Origin: Acidobacteriota bacterium
Lineage (GTDB): Bacteria > Acidobacteriota > Terriglobia > Terriglobales > Acidobacteriaceae
Assembly: GCA_003224755.1 (NCBI GenBank)
Contig: QHZR01000079.1
Coordinates: 1 to 62,817 of the forward strand
DNA length: 62,817 nt
Reading direction: 5' to 3'
A program made the translations under genes and the position numbers. The notes under the pieces are model-generated. The model was not told the DNA's origin. It did not search any database and saw only the letters and a program-made list of their open reading frames with translations. Positions within the stretch are counted from its first letter, which is position 1, and each line of letters opens with the position of its first letter. Below are positions 47,531-57,240 of this stretch, piece after piece.

Positions 47531-50458
47531 ATGCCTTCGGACCTCGATTCCGTGGCGCTCGAGTCGGCGCTGCGTCGCAATCTACGCGGTGACGTTCGTT
47601 TCGATAACGGCAGCCGCGCCCTCTACGCCACCGATGGTTCGAATTATCGCCAGGTTCCAATCGGAATTGTTCTGCCGCGCGATAATGACGACGTAGTTGC
47701 TACAGTTTCTATTTGCCGCGAGCATGGCGCGCCCTTGCTCTGTCGGGGTGGAGGGACGTCGCTCGCCGGACAGTGCTGCAATGTCGCCGTTGTGGTCGAT
47801 TTCTCGAAGTACATGGCTCGGATCCTCGAGATTGATCCGGTTCGCCGCAGAGCACGGGTCCAGCCTGGCGTCATCCTCGATCACCTGCGAGGCGCTGCCG
47901 AGAAACATAATCTGACCTTCGGGCCCGACCCTGCGTCTCACAGCCGCTGCACCATCGGCGGAATGGTCGGGAACAATGCTTGCGGTGTGCACTCGGTTAT
48001 GGCCGGCAAGACGGATGAAAATATCGAGGAACTGGCAGTCCTCACTTATGACGGTGTCCGCATGCGTGTCGGTCCAACGAGCGACAGCGAGCTCGAAAGC
48101 ATCATTCGGGAGGGGAACCGCCGCGGTGAGATCTACGCAGGGCTGAAAACAATTCGCGACCAGTACTCCGACCTCATTCGACAAAAATTCCCGAACATTC
48201 CACGCCGCGTCTCCGGCTACAACTTGAATTTCCTGCTTCCGGAGAACGGCTTTAACGTTGCGCGGGCCTTAGTTGGCTCAGAAGGCACATGCGTTACCGT
48301 TCTTGAAGCAACTTGCCGGCTGATCGAAAGCCCGCAAGCTCGAGTCCTGCTCGCAATCGGATGTCGGGACGTGTTCGAATGCGCCGATCTCGTCCCTGAG
48401 GTGCTCACTCATCGTCCAATTGGACTTGAGGGAATGGACAGCCAGCTGATCGAATACACGCAGCGCAGGGGAATGAATCCCGAAGGCTTGACTCTTCTTC
48501 CCAAAGGTGGAGGATGGTTGTTGGCCGAGTTTGGCGCCGATACTATCCCCGCCGCCGAATCCCGGGCGCGCCGATTAACGGAAGCACTCGGTCGCACCTC
48601 GTACGCTCCATCCTTTCGTCTTCTTACGGACATCCGGCAAACAAGAAAAGCTTGGGAGGTACGAGAATCCGCTCTGGGCGCGGTCTCTCGCGTACCGGGA
48701 GAGCCGGCAACCTGGGAAGGTTGGGAGGATGCCGCAGTTGCTCCGCACAAACTCGGAGGTTATTTGCGCGATTTGCGCAAGCTGACCGACGCGTACGGCT
48801 ATGGCTGTGTCGTGTACGGTCACTTCGGCGACGGCTGTGCGCACAATCGCATCAGCTTCGACCTTGAGTCCGGAGAAGGCATCAAGAAATTCCGCAACTT
48901 CATAAACGAGGCCGCAGATCTCGTCGTCTCCTACGGCGGCTCTCTTTCCGGTGAGCACGGCGACGGACAGGCGCGTGCCGAGTTGCTCCCCAAAATGTTC
49001 GGACCCGAACTTGTCCAGGCGTTTCAGAAATTCAAATCGCTATGGGACCCTGATTGGAAGATGAATCCGGGCAAGTTGGTTCGCCCGAATCGAATGGACG
49101 ATAACCTGCGCCTCGGTGCCAATTACAAGCCCTGGCAACCGGACACACATTTCAAATTTCCGCACGATCATGGCAGCCTGGCCGAAGCAACTCTTCGTTG
49201 CGTAGGCGTTGGCAAGTGCCGTCAGTATGAGGGCGGCGTCATGTGCCCGAGCTTCCGTGTGACTCGCGAGGAAGAGCATTCCACTCGCGGACGCGCGCAC
49301 TTGCTCTGGGAGATGACCAATGGCGAAGTCATACCCGACCAATGGCACGACACGCGCGTGAAGTCCGCTTTGGATTTGTGCCTTTCCTGCAAAGGCTGCA
49401 AAAGCGACTGTCCAGTCAACGTAGATGTCGCGACCTATAAAGCTGAATTTCTGTCCCATCATTATGACGGTCGCAGTCGCTCGCTCAACCACTACGCCTT
49501 CGGCCAGATCGACCGCTGGGCGCGGATTGCATCGGTCTTACCTGGAGCAGCAAATTTCTTTGCCCAAGCGCCAGTATTGCGAGATCTGGCTAAATCGCTT
49601 GCCGGAATTTCTCCCAAACGTACAATCCCGGCGTTTGCCAAGCAGAGCTTTCGGCGTTGGTTCGCAAAGAGGAAGCCGCGTGGGACAGGCGGCTCGCCTG
49701 TCCTGACCGACTTACGTACCGGCTCCAGACACGCCAGCCCCTCTTCAGTAGTTCTGTGGCCCGACACATTTAACAACTATTTCCATCCGGAAACAGCGAT
49801 CGCCGCCATAGAAGTATTAGAAGCCGCCGGTTGGCAAGTGCGACTGCCGAAAGGAAATGTCTGCTGCGGACGCCCACTCTACGATTTCGGCATGCTCGAT
49901 CGTGCGAAGAAACTGCTCCTTGCAACCCTCGACGTTTTGGAACCCGAAATTGCGAGTGCGACTCCGATCGTTGTCCTCGAGCCGAGCTGTGCTTCCGTAT
50001 TTCGCGATGAGATGCTTAACCTCTTTCCCGACGATGACCGCGCGAAAAAACTCTCGCAACAAGTGTTCCTATTAAGCGAGTTTCTCGAGAAAAATGCGCA
50101 GGCGTTCCAACTGCCCATACTCTGCCGCAAAGCGCTTGTCCACGGCCATTGTCATCACAAGTCCCTGATGAAGATGGCAGATGAAGAGTCGGTCCTTCAG
50201 CGCATGGGCATTGAGTATGAAATGCCGGCGCCAGGATGCTGCGGAATGGCGGGAGCCTTCGGATTCGAAAAAGAAAAGTACGATGTGTCAATTGCAATCG
50301 GTGAACTCGAACTGCTACCTGCAGTCCGCCAAGCGCCGGCGGACTATCTGATCATTGCCGACGGCTTCAGTTGCCGCGAACAGATTTCCCAGTGTACTGG
50401 ACGCCACGCCATTCACCTCGCCGAAGCGATTCAGATGAGCATGCGAACCGCAATGTAG
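47531..50458 (+). CDS. FAD-linked oxidase fused to an iron-sulfur and CCG domain protein (D-lactate dehydrogenase type)
   Basis: A 975-residue cytoplasmic or membrane-associated dehydrogenase, like fused GlcD-GlpC/DLD enzymes. The FAD domain (about 25-270) has CRGGGTSLAGQCCN and GGMVGNNACGVHSV, then a C-terminal FAD domain with YGHFGDGCAHNRI and SGEHGDGQARAELL. The iron-sulfur part has GVGKCRQYEGGVMCPSFR and CLSCKGCKSDCP, and two CCG-like domains (GNVCCGRPLYDFG, APGCCGMAGAFG) follow near 775 and 895. It probably oxidises D-lactate or a related 2-hydroxy acid to feed the quinone pool. A palindrome is inserted between the Fe-S and CCG parts. I start at ATG 47531. Confidence 0.9.
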   Translation: MPSDLDSVALESALRRNLRGDVRFDNGSRALYATDGSNYRQVPIGIVLPRDNDDVVATVSICREHGAPLLCRGGGTSLAGQCCNVAVVVDFSKYMARILEIDPVRRRARVQPGVILDHLRGAAEKHNLTFGPDPASHSRCTIGGMVGNNACGVHSVMAGKTDENIEELAVLTYDGVRMRVGPTSDSELESIIREGNRRGEIYAGLKTIRDQYSDLIRQKFPNIPRRVSGYNLNFLLPENGFNVARALVGSEGTCVTVLEATCRLIESPQARVLLAIGCRDVFECADLVPEVLTHRPIGLEGMDSQLIEYTQRRGMNPEGLTLLPKGGGWLLAEFGADTIPAAESRARRLTEALGRTSYAPSFRLLTDIRQTRKAWEVRESALGAVSRVPGEPATWEGWEDAAVAPHKLGGYLRDLRKLTDAYGYGCVVYGHFGDGCAHNRISFDLESGEGIKKFRNFINEAADLVVSYGGSLSGEHGDGQARAELLPKMFGPELVQAFQKFKSLWDPDWKMNPGKLVRPNRMDDNLRLGANYKPWQPDTHFKFPHDHGSLAEATLRCVGVGKCRQYEGGVMCPSFRVTREEEHSTRGRAHLLWEMTNGEVIPDQWHDTRVKSALDLCLSCKGCKSDCPVNVDVATYKAEFLSHHYDGRSRSLNHYAFGQIDRWARIASVLPGAANFFAQAPVLRDLAKSLAGISPKRTIPAFAKQSFRRWFAKRKPRGTGGSPVLTDLRTGSRHASPSSVVLWPDTFNNYFHPETAIAAIEVLEAAGWQVRLPKGNVCCGRPLYDFGMLDRAKKLLLATLDVLEPEIASATPIVVLEPSCASVFRDEMLNLFPDDDRAKKLSQQVFLLSEFLEKNAQAFQLPILCRKALVHGHCHHKSLMKMADEESVLQRMGIEYEMPAPGCCGMAGAFGFEKEKYDVSIAIGELELLPAVRQAPADYLIIADGFSCREQISQCTGRHAIHLAEAIQMSMRTAM
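49683..49703 (+). repeat. Palindrome inside the FAD oxidase gene
   Basis: GGACAGGCG-GCT-CGCCTGTCC is a 9-bp stem with a three-base loop. It is read in frame as GTGGSPVLTD in the linker between the Fe-S and CCG domains, near residues 717-726. Confidence 0.8.
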
Positions 50459-50504
50459 AGACGTCGCTTGCTACCTCTGAGGTGTTGCGAAGCAACGTCT
50501 CTAC
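50455..50504. repeat. Inverted repeat covering both stops of convergent genes
   Basis: GTAGAGACGT (50455-50464) and ACGTCTCTAC (50495-50504) pair, with an inner CGCTTGC/GCGAAGC match. The TAG of the FAD oxidase gene (50456-50458) and the stop of the minus-strand gene (50501-50503) both lie in the arms, so the stem may serve as a two-way terminator. Confidence 0.75.
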
Positions 50505-51685
50505 ACCATTGCCATAGCGATTGCCCGCTTCAGCAGCCTTCCCATTCTTACGGCGCGATACAACGGAAAGAGCGAGTCCGGTATTCGCATACTTTCCCAT
50601 TCGCTGAGGCTTGGCGTCAGCGCCAGCCGCGTTGCAAACCGAATACGGTCCTGCCAACGTTCCCGCGCGGCGGCGAACTCACGAAAATACCGCAATGACC
50701 ATGTGTCTGGTTCTTCAGCTGCATCGAATCGCAGCTGGATAGCGTCAGCCAATTTCCCTGCATCTTCAATCTGACCTAGGCCGGGCATGTTTCCAGGAAG
50801 CGGACAGCGTAGGAGATCGCGCGCTAGCAACAATGAAACGTGCAGAATCTTGCGAATGCTCAGCCGCCCTGCCCCGGCCCATACCCACTCCCAATCCAGT
50901 TCGAAATCCGCAAGCGTAGCGATGTCTCGCAGCATTCCCAGATGCGCCCAGCCGTGCTTCGCGGCGTGAACGCAGAGCACCAGCATTAAGTCCTCGCGAC
51001 ACAAGCTTCGCACACGAAGACCTTCTATCTTGATTTCGATGGACTGCTTAAACATCGGCTCGATGTCGAACTCGACGGCATAGAACCGAGGCAGGATTTG
51101 CCACTGCAATTCCAACAAATTACGGTCGTCATTCAGCCCGAATACGTACTCATATCCTGAATGAAGATAGGCCTTCTCCTGACGCGGCGAAAGCTGCAGT
51201 TGCGGCTCATATCCAAGTTGCTGCAATACCGCTTTCGTCTGCACGACGTTCCTTGGCCGGACTAGCAAATCCAAGTCACCGAATTGCCTCATCGCCGGAT
51301 CGCCATACAGGACTTGCGCCAGAGCCGGCCCCTTGTGCGCCAGCACTTTAATTCCGCTATCGTGAAACACACGCGTGATTCTGGCCAGCTCTGCCGTGAA
51401 GCGCAGCCCCGTTAGCGCGTTGCTTTGAAATCGTGACCGCAGGGCAGACTGGATACTAGCGGGGACATCCACCCGGCCGTAAAGCGCTGAATGCAGCGCT
51501 GGCAGAATACGGTGATGCTCCGAAAGGCGCAAAACGGAATCCCAATGAATGGGTGATCGGAGCGCCTGCGTTAGGCGATCGCCATGACGGCCAGATTGAC
51601 AGCAGGCAAGAAGCAATTCGAATTCCGGTGAGAACTGTCCGCTCTCCTGACCAACAGCCATTTCGACTTGCGCCGCGATCGCCAT
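50501..51685 (-). CDS. Nucleotidyltransferase family protein (PF14907-like)
   Basis: A 394-residue protein of the bacterial nucleotidyltransferase_5 type. The core has VLAHKGPALAQVLYGDPAMR and the metal motif QFGDLDLLVRPRNVVQTK (Asp-x-Asp, near residues 136-138), then SGYEYVFGLNDDRNLLELQW, typical for this group. Helical regions follow (LCREDLMLVLCVHAAKHGW). These proteins often accompany capsule or exopolysaccharide genes; the true substrate is unknown. It is convergent with the FAD oxidase and divergent from an ABC exporter pair at 51808-53381, with which it may share a job in cell-surface export. Confidence 0.87.
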   Translation of the reverse strand: MAIAAQVEMAVGQESGQFSPEFELLLACCQSGRHGDRLTQALRSPIHWDSVLRLSEHHRILPALHSALYGRVDVPASIQSALRSRFQSNALTGLRFTAELARITRVFHDSGIKVLAHKGPALAQVLYGDPAMRQFGDLDLLVRPRNVVQTKAVLQQLGYEPQLQLSPRQEKAYLHSGYEYVFGLNDDRNLLELQWQILPRFYAVEFDIEPMFKQSIEIKIEGLRVRSLCREDLMLVLCVHAAKHGWAHLGMLRDIATLADFELDWEWVWAGAGRLSIRKILHVSLLLARDLLRCPLPGNMPGLGQIEDAGKLADAIQLRFDAAEEPDTWSLRYFREFAAARERWQDRIRFATRLALTPSLSEWESMRIPDSLFPLYRAVRMGRLLKRAIAMAMV

Positions 51686-51807
51686 GGTGAATGTGAACTA
51701 ACTATGTCCGCCCATTATTCTTAGGCTCGCAATTCCGCCTGACGTCCATAGAATCTTCTTACAGCAGAAAGCCGCTTCATAAGTATCTCTCATTGCACCG
51801 ACGACAA

Positions 51808-52590
51808 ATGAATACCGTCGCACTCGAATCCGTCAGTAAGATCTTCCAGCAAAGGGCTTTCTTTTCCAGAACCGTCAGGGAAGAAACTCATGCCCTAAAG
51901 GATGTCTCACTGGAGTTGGCTCAAGGTGAGGTCGTGGGACTGCTCGGTCCGAACGGAAGCGGCAAGAGCACCACGCTGAAGCTCGTTTCCACCGTGCTGC
52001 TGCCGGACAGGGGACGGGTGACTATAGAAAAATTCGATACACGCCTCCACGGCCCAGCAGTGCGCAAGCGAGTGGGATTCGCACTTGCCTCAGAGAGATC
52101 TTTTTTTCCGCGCCTCACTGCACGGGAAAACCTCGAATTCTTCGCTGCTCTTGATGACGTCCACCGCAGCGACTGCCATGATCGAGTCGAGTCAGCCCTG
52201 AACCATGTTGGGCTCTGCGATGCGGCTGAAAAGCAGGTGATGAAGCTATCGTCCGGCATGCACCAGCGGCTTGGGATCGCCCGCGCGTTGCTCAAGAAGC
52301 CATCAGTCTTGTTGTTGGATGAACCTTCCCGAAGTCTTGACCTCGCCGCGGCCGCGCAGCTATGGGATCTGATCCGAGACCTCGCGACGATCGGAATGAG
52401 CATCCTGATCGCGACCCACAACTTTGCCGAAGCCGCAGAGGTCTGCGACCGTGTCGCAGTCTTGCAGAAAGGTTCGCTAATTGCGACATCCAGAACGCGC
52501 CACCTGAGCGACCGCCAACTCCGCGAGGTCTACCTGACTTTGATAGGAGAGCAAGATTTGATCGCCTGGAACGAAGAGGTCCCGGCATGA
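51808..52590 (+). CDS. ABC transporter ATP-binding protein
   Basis: A 260-residue ATPase with Walker A GPNGSGKSTTLK (near 46), a Q-loop region around VGFALASERSFFPRLTARE, the signature LSSGMHQRLGIARALL (near 148), Walker B VLLLDEPSRSLD and the H-loop ATHNFAEAAEV. It is like the ATPases of ABC-2 export systems. The signature is SSGM rather than SGGQ. I start at ATG 51808 (MNTVALESV), as the TTG at 51793 adds five unlikely residues. The permease gene overlaps its stop (ATGA). Confidence 0.93.
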   Translation: MNTVALESVSKIFQQRAFFSRTVREETHALKDVSLELAQGEVVGLLGPNGSGKSTTLKLVSTVLLPDRGRVTIEKFDTRLHGPAVRKRVGFALASERSFFPRLTARENLEFFAALDDVHRSDCHDRVESALNHVGLCDAAEKQVMKLSSGMHQRLGIARALLKKPSVLLLDEPSRSLDLAAAAQLWDLIRDLATIGMSILIATHNFAEAAEVCDRVAVLQKGSLIATSRTRHLSDRQLREVYLTLIGEQDLIAWNEEVPA

Positions 52591-53381
52591 TCTTCGCCAA
52601 GGCCGCCGCGGTCTTAAAAAAAGACATTCTCACGAGCGTGCGATACCGCAGCGGCTTCTTCCTTAAACTGGTTTCACCGGCCCTGCAACTCGCCACCTTC
52701 TATTACCTGGCGCGCGCCGTGGGCCCACAGTTCCGTCCAGACGGAATGCCGTATGTCGTATTCCTGATTGTCGGAACCGGGTTCTACACGTTCTTGGTTG
52801 CGGGTATTCACAGCTTCCTGCAGACCATTCAAGATTCGCAGCAAACCGGAACGCTCGAAGTCCTGATGACTACGTCCACGCCGACGACGACGCTTCTGTT
52901 ACTGAGCGCGCTATCATCGTTCGCCGGCAACTTGCTGCAATTTGTCGTTTACGTGGGCAGCGGCATCTTGCTGTTTGCACCTGCGGTAAACATCAGCGTG
53001 TCTGCGGCAGCCGCAGTCCTCGTGCTGTCGCTGCTCGTTGCGATTGCCTTCGGTCTTTTCGCGGCTGGCTTGCAGGTTTCCATCCACAAGGGTTCTGCTG
53101 TACTGTGGCTGCTCGGTTCCTGTGCCTGGCTCATGGCTGGAACACTTTTTCCTGTGGCCGCTTTGCCAAGACCAGTACGTTTTCTGTCGGCACTACTGCC
53201 GTTCACACACTCTTTGGCCGGATTGAGAATAGCCATATTTCAGGCCGATAATTCAGCTGCACTGTTGCGTGAACTCGAATCGCTATTTCTTTTCTCTTCA
53301 GTGCTCCTGCCTCTCGCTATCTTCTTCTTCAGTTGGACAGTGCGCCGAGCGAGACAATGCGGATCGCTCTCTTTCTATTGA
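52587..53381 (+). CDS. ABC-2 type transporter permease
   Basis: A 264-residue inner-membrane protein with six helices: ALQLATFYYLARAV, MPYVVFLIVGTGFYTFLVAG, NLLQFVVYVGSGILLFAPAV, AAVLVLSLLVAIAFGLFAAG, VLWLLGSCAWLMAGTLFPVA and LFLFSSVLLPLAIFFFSWTV. The motif QDSQQTGTLEVLMTTSTP, between helices 2 and 3, is the ABC-2 coupling helix. Its ATG overlaps the ATPase stop by four bases, so the two make one exporter. Substrate unknown; polysaccharide or lipid is plausible from the neighbouring nucleotidyltransferase. Confidence 0.92.
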   Translation: MIFAKAAAVLKKDILTSVRYRSGFFLKLVSPALQLATFYYLARAVGPQFRPDGMPYVVFLIVGTGFYTFLVAGIHSFLQTIQDSQQTGTLEVLMTTSTPTTTLLLLSALSSFAGNLLQFVVYVGSGILLFAPAVNISVSAAAAVLVLSLLVAIAFGLFAAGLQVSIHKGSAVLWLLGSCAWLMAGTLFPVAALPRPVRFLSALLPFTHSLAGLRIAIFQADNSAALLRELESLFLFSSVLLPLAIFFFSWTVRRARQCGSLSFY

Positions 53382-53463
53382 TTTCGAGAGAGTTACTTCG
53401 GTTTTTCTTGCCTCCGAATTACACCTCGAGCCCGCCAGCAGCCGCCTAGAATGAGATTTAGAT

Positions 53464-53892
53464 ATGCGGAACTGCCAGAGAACCCCGCAACGTCGGCGTG
53501 GCACAAGAGTTCGAGCGCAGATTCCTGTCCGCCTCACCAGCCTCGATCCTGCCACTAAGTTTTCTGAAAACTGCCATACATTAGTAGTGAACCCCCAAGG
53601 CTGTGGTGTGCGTTTCAGTCATCCGCTGGAACCAGGAATGCAAGTCCGAGTTGACGATTTACCAGGGGGAGGAAGCGCCACCGCGCATGTTGCCAGCAGC
53701 ATTCCTTTGCAGCCTTTAAGCAAATATTGGCTTATCGGCATATGCCTTGAGCAACCGGCTAACTGGTGGTATCTCGCTCCTACTCCGCAAGATTGGGATC
53801 AGTATTCCCCGGTTTCCCGATTCCTTCCTGCCTCGGTCAGGAACCCAGGCGAGGAAATCTTCACCGCGCGCTCATCCGTCCGCTCTAAGTAA
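53464..53892 (+). CDS. PilZ-like domain protein
   Basis: A 142-residue protein. The N-terminus RRRGTRVRAQIPVRLTSLDP resembles the RxxxR motif of PilZ domains, and LVVNPQGCGVRFSHPLEPGM with WLIGICLEQPANWW corresponds to the barrel strands. The second c-di-GMP motif (D/NxSxxG) appears altered to NPQGCG, so ligand binding is uncertain. Such degenerate PilZ proteins are common in Acidobacteriota. It starts 82 bases after the ABC permease and may be in that operon. Confidence 0.7.
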   Translation: MRNCQRTPQRRRGTRVRAQIPVRLTSLDPATKFSENCHTLVVNPQGCGVRFSHPLEPGMQVRVDDLPGGGSATAHVASSIPLQPLSKYWLIGICLEQPANWWYLAPTPQDWDQYSPVSRFLPASVRNPGEEIFTARSSVRSK

Positions 53893-53922
53893 AACGCCGT
53901 TCACCTTCGCCTAATTCTTTCG

Positions 53923-54630
53923 CTAACCGGCTTTTCGTCGCTCGCCAAAAATTGCCGCACCAATCCGCACGCAACTCGATCCTTCTTCGATAGCAACTTC
54001 GAAATCATGCGACATGCCCATAGAGAGAACGTCCATTCGGATGGAGGCAAGGTTTCGCCGTGCAATCTGATTGAACAGCTCACGCATCTCGCGGAAATGC
54101 TGGCGAGATTGCTCGGGATCGTCGTTATACGGCGGAACCGTCATAAGCCCACGAAATTCCAGTGATGAGAATTCAGGCGCGCCAGTCAATAGATGTTCCA
54201 GTTCCGCTGAATCAGGCGCGACGCCGTTCTTGACCTGTTCTCCGCCGATGTTGATTTCAATCAACACGGAAAGTTTCTTGCCCAGCTGTGACGCTGCTGT
54301 GTTGAGTTTTTGTGCCAGGCGAAGCGAATCCACAGAATCTACACGAGCGAACAACTCCGCCGCTTTCACAGCCTTGTTGCTCTGCAAGTGGCCGATCATG
54401 TGCCACTCTGCTCCTACCAAATCCCGCAACCCATCAGCTTTCGCGGCAAACTCCTGCACGCGATTCTCGCCAAAAAGACGCAGCCCGGCATCGTAAGCTT
54501 CGCGGATCCGTTCGGGCGGGACAGTCTTTGTGACCGCCATCAGGTGGATGTTCCTTGGATCTCGGCCAGCGCGGTGTGCGGCCGACGCAATCGCCTCGTG
54601 CAGGCGCGCAATGTTGACAGCTATGGACAC
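53923..54630 (-). CDS. yggS: YggS/PROSC family PLP-binding protein
   Basis: A 235-residue pyridoxal-phosphate homeostasis protein. It has the single alanine-racemase-like barrel, with the PLP lysine in LMAVTKTVPPERIREAY (near 34), FGENRVQEFAAKADGL, WHMIGHLQSNKAVKAAELF, LIEINIGGEQVKNGV, GLMTVPPYNDDPEQSR and the C-terminal SMGMSHDFEVAIEEGSSCVR followed by RIGAAIFGER. It ends close to the PilZ-like gene, convergent. It is a normal length and intact. Confidence 0.95.
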   Translation of the reverse strand: MSIAVNIARLHEAIASAAHRAGRDPRNIHLMAVTKTVPPERIREAYDAGLRLFGENRVQEFAAKADGLRDLVGAEWHMIGHLQSNKAVKAAELFARVDSVDSLRLAQKLNTAASQLGKKLSVLIEINIGGEQVKNGVAPDSAELEHLLTGAPEFSSLEFRGLMTVPPYNDDPEQSRQHFREMRELFNQIARRNLASIRMDVLSMGMSHDFEVAIEEGSSCVRIGAAIFGERRKAG

Positions 54631-54687
54631 TCAAAAACAGTAAACCACAGAAACTCGCTCGCTCTGCCAACGAGAATCTGATCTCAA

Positions 54688-55095
54688 CTACACACCGGCT
54701 GGTTCAATAGAGGAGTCTTTCTGAAAAATCGAAAATGTCAACTCTGCCGCACTGGCAGCGCCGACGATTAGATAAGGGCTCCATCCGAGAAGTGCGGTTA
54801 GCAGGTAATACAAACCCCAACTTCTAAATATCCAGCCGCCCCATTCTCCCAAGCGAATGATTTCAAGAATCAAAACCAGCAGATTGGCTACGATCGCGAA
54901 TGTGCGGAGTCCGTCGAGCGCGCGGTATCCATTTCGAATTCGGAGGAAGTTGATCATTGCGACTGGAATCCAAAATAGAGGGGTGTCAAAACCAGCCCCG
55001 CGCGGACGCCATAACTCAATCACCGCGAGAAATATGACGGCCGTTAAGAACATAGTCCACGCGCATGCGTAATCAAGATATTTCATCGAAAGCAA
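54688..55095 (-). CDS. Small membrane protein with about four helices, unknown
   Basis: Not recognised. 135 residues with four hydrophobic stretches (WTMFLTAVIFLAVIELW, PLFWIPVAMINFLRI, TFAIVANLLVLILEIIRL, YYLLTALLGWSPYLIVGAAS) and an amphipathic end (FSIFQKDSSIEPAGV). Start is ATG 55095 (MLSMKYLDYACAW) or ATG 55086. It lies 39 bases from the end of the OPT gene on the same strand, with yggS further downstream, so the three could share a transcript. Confidence 0.7.
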   Translation of the reverse strand: MLSMKYLDYACAWTMFLTAVIFLAVIELWRPRGAGFDTPLFWIPVAMINFLRIRNGYRALDGLRTFAIVANLLVLILEIIRLGEWGGWIFRSWGLYYLLTALLGWSPYLIVGAASAAELTFSIFQKDSSIEPAGV

Positions 55096-55134
55096 ACTCG
55101 AATCCTTTGAATGACCAACGACGAACGACCGCCC

Positions 55135-57210
55135 CTACATCATGGCCGTCGGTGGTGCCGGTTCCTTCGGATCGCCCGCTGCGGTTAGCGGAAGGGCGAT
55201 CATAAGAAGTGCCAGCAACGCCATGACCACAATTCCGACCAGATATAAGGGATGTGTAAAAAATTGCCACGATGTAAGTCGCTTTGCCCAAACTGCCGCT
55301 ACCCGCAACCAAGGTTGCTGCGCCAGCGCTAGCGCTACTAAACCGGCCCAGAGCAATCCAAGCAACGATTCCCCGGCGATTAGTCCGGAGGCCGTCAACA
55401 CTCCAGCGTTCTCCACTCGCGCATGCTGTGCTTCGTTGAAGCCGCGTTTCTTGGCCAGCCAATCGCCGAGGGTACGAAACACTCCGCCCACAAAAATGGC
55501 AAACGTGGTTTCAAACGGCAAGTACATGCCGACCGCTACCAGCATGGGACTGCGTACCTGCATCATGATCATCGCGATGCCAAAGAAAATGCCGACTCCT
55601 ACCAGCGGCCACGGCATTTCCCCGCCGACGATTCCCTGCGCAAGCGCGGCCATCAGTCCGGCTTGGGGTGCAGCCAATTGACGGCTGCCAAAACCGAACG
55701 CGGTATTGAGGAGCGCCAACGGGAAATACATTACCAGGCTCGCAACAACCACCGCGATGAGCTCTGCCTTCTGAATCTTCGCGGGCGTGCCGCCCAGAAT
55801 ATAGCCAACTTTGAAGTCCTGTAACAACTCTCCGGCAACCGACGATGAAACACACACAACGGCAGCGACCCCCAAGACGGTTGCTACACCCGATGGTCCG
55901 GAGACCCCAAGAAAGACCATGAGGAGCGCGGCAATCAGCAATGTAGAAAGAGTCAGCCCGGAAACCGGGTTGTTAGAAGAGCCGATGAACCCACACAGGC
56001 TTCCGGAAATAGTTGCGAAGAAGAAGCCAACAATCAGCATCACCACTGCGGCCAGAATCGCCGGTAGCGTAAGCCCGGTGATGTGAATGTAGAGAAAGCA
56101 CATCAACACAAACATCAGTGCGATCAGGCCAAAGACTACTTTCGAACTCATATAGCGTTCGGTGCGTGACAACTGGTTCTGGTCCGCGGCCGTTTTGCGC
56201 AGGTCAGCAAATGCCCTACCCAAGCCAATAGTCAGGCTCTTCCGCATATTGATAAGCGTATAAGCTGCGCCCACCAGCATCCCGCCCACCGCGATTGGCC
56301 GTACGATGAACCTCCAGATCGCCACTGCCATGCCGGCCCAATCATCCGGTGTGCCAGCAGGAAGATATTGCTGAAGTCGAGGCCCCATCAGAAAAATGAG
56401 CAGTGGCACGATGAGCCCCCAAGCCAGAACACTACCGGCGAACTGTATGGAAGCGAGCCGCACTCCAATGATGTAACCAACGCCTAGGTATGCCGGGCTT
56501 ACGCTCGGTGCGGCAAACGTGCTGGCGCCTCCCGCGACCACGATGTTGGAATCTGCCGCTGTGCCCAACCGCACCTGGCTGCGCCCGAGCGTTCCAACAT
56601 TCAGGTGAATGTCCTGGTCAGCTGCGAACAGTCCGAAGCGTCCCAGGATGTACACCAGGCCACCCACTCCAATGTTCCAGAAGAGATATTTTGCGGCTTG
56701 CGCGCCGCGTCTTCACGCTTTGTGTATTTCGCCGGCAGCCACGGACTCTGGAAATGGCAACTCCGGATCCTCCACCATGCCCCTGCGCACGAGAGAAATA
56801 AAGAGCACCCCGAGTACGCTACCGACCATGATTAAGGCGGTCGTCTTCAAATAAGCATCGGCGAAGCTGAATGAAGGCCAGGCCTTGGCCATCAGGAACG
56901 CTGGTATCGTGAAGATCGCTCCTGCGGCGATCCCTTCTCCGATCGTGCCGGATGTTCGCGCAATATTTTCTTCGAGCACCGAACCGTTCCAAATACGCAG
57001 CACCGCCATTCCGATCACGGCTGCTGGATAAGTCGCCGCAATCGTAATTCCCGCACGCAGCCCAAGGTAGGCATTCGCCGCTCCCAAGACTACCGTCATG
57101 CCCAGCCCGAGCAAGACCGCCCGCAACGTGAACTCCTTCATTTCCATCGTTTCAGGGACGAAAGGTTGGTGCTTCTTGCCACCTGTTACCGGATTTACGG
57201 GTGCGCTCAT
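55135..57210 (-). pseudogene. OPT family oligopeptide/metal transporter, split by an in-frame TGA
   Basis: A polytopic transporter of about 690 residues. From ATG 57210 (MSAPVNPVTGGKKHQ; AAGGAA upstream) it reads TMEMKEFTLRAVLLGLGM, LGLRAGITIAATYPAAVIG, VLEENIARTSGTIGEG and LPFPESVAAGEIHKA, then TGA at 56713-56715, and goes on in the same frame with RRGAQAAKYLFWNIGVGG. Later parts include DFKVGYILGGTPAKIQ and GVMSPMLVAVGMYLPFE-type sequence (SPMLVAVGMYLPFETTFAIF). One G to T change (GGA to TGA) explains the stop. The downstream part might restart at GTG 56667. OPT carriers move oligopeptides or siderophore-metal complexes. Confidence 0.88.
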
Positions 57211-57240
57211 GAGGTTCCTTTCGGGCTTAGCCTTCAGCAA

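Noticed and set aside
56713-56715. Selenocysteine reading of the TGA in the OPT gene
   Set aside because: The expected residue is Gly, not Cys, and no SECIS-like stem-loop was evident directly downstream. A point mutation is simpler.
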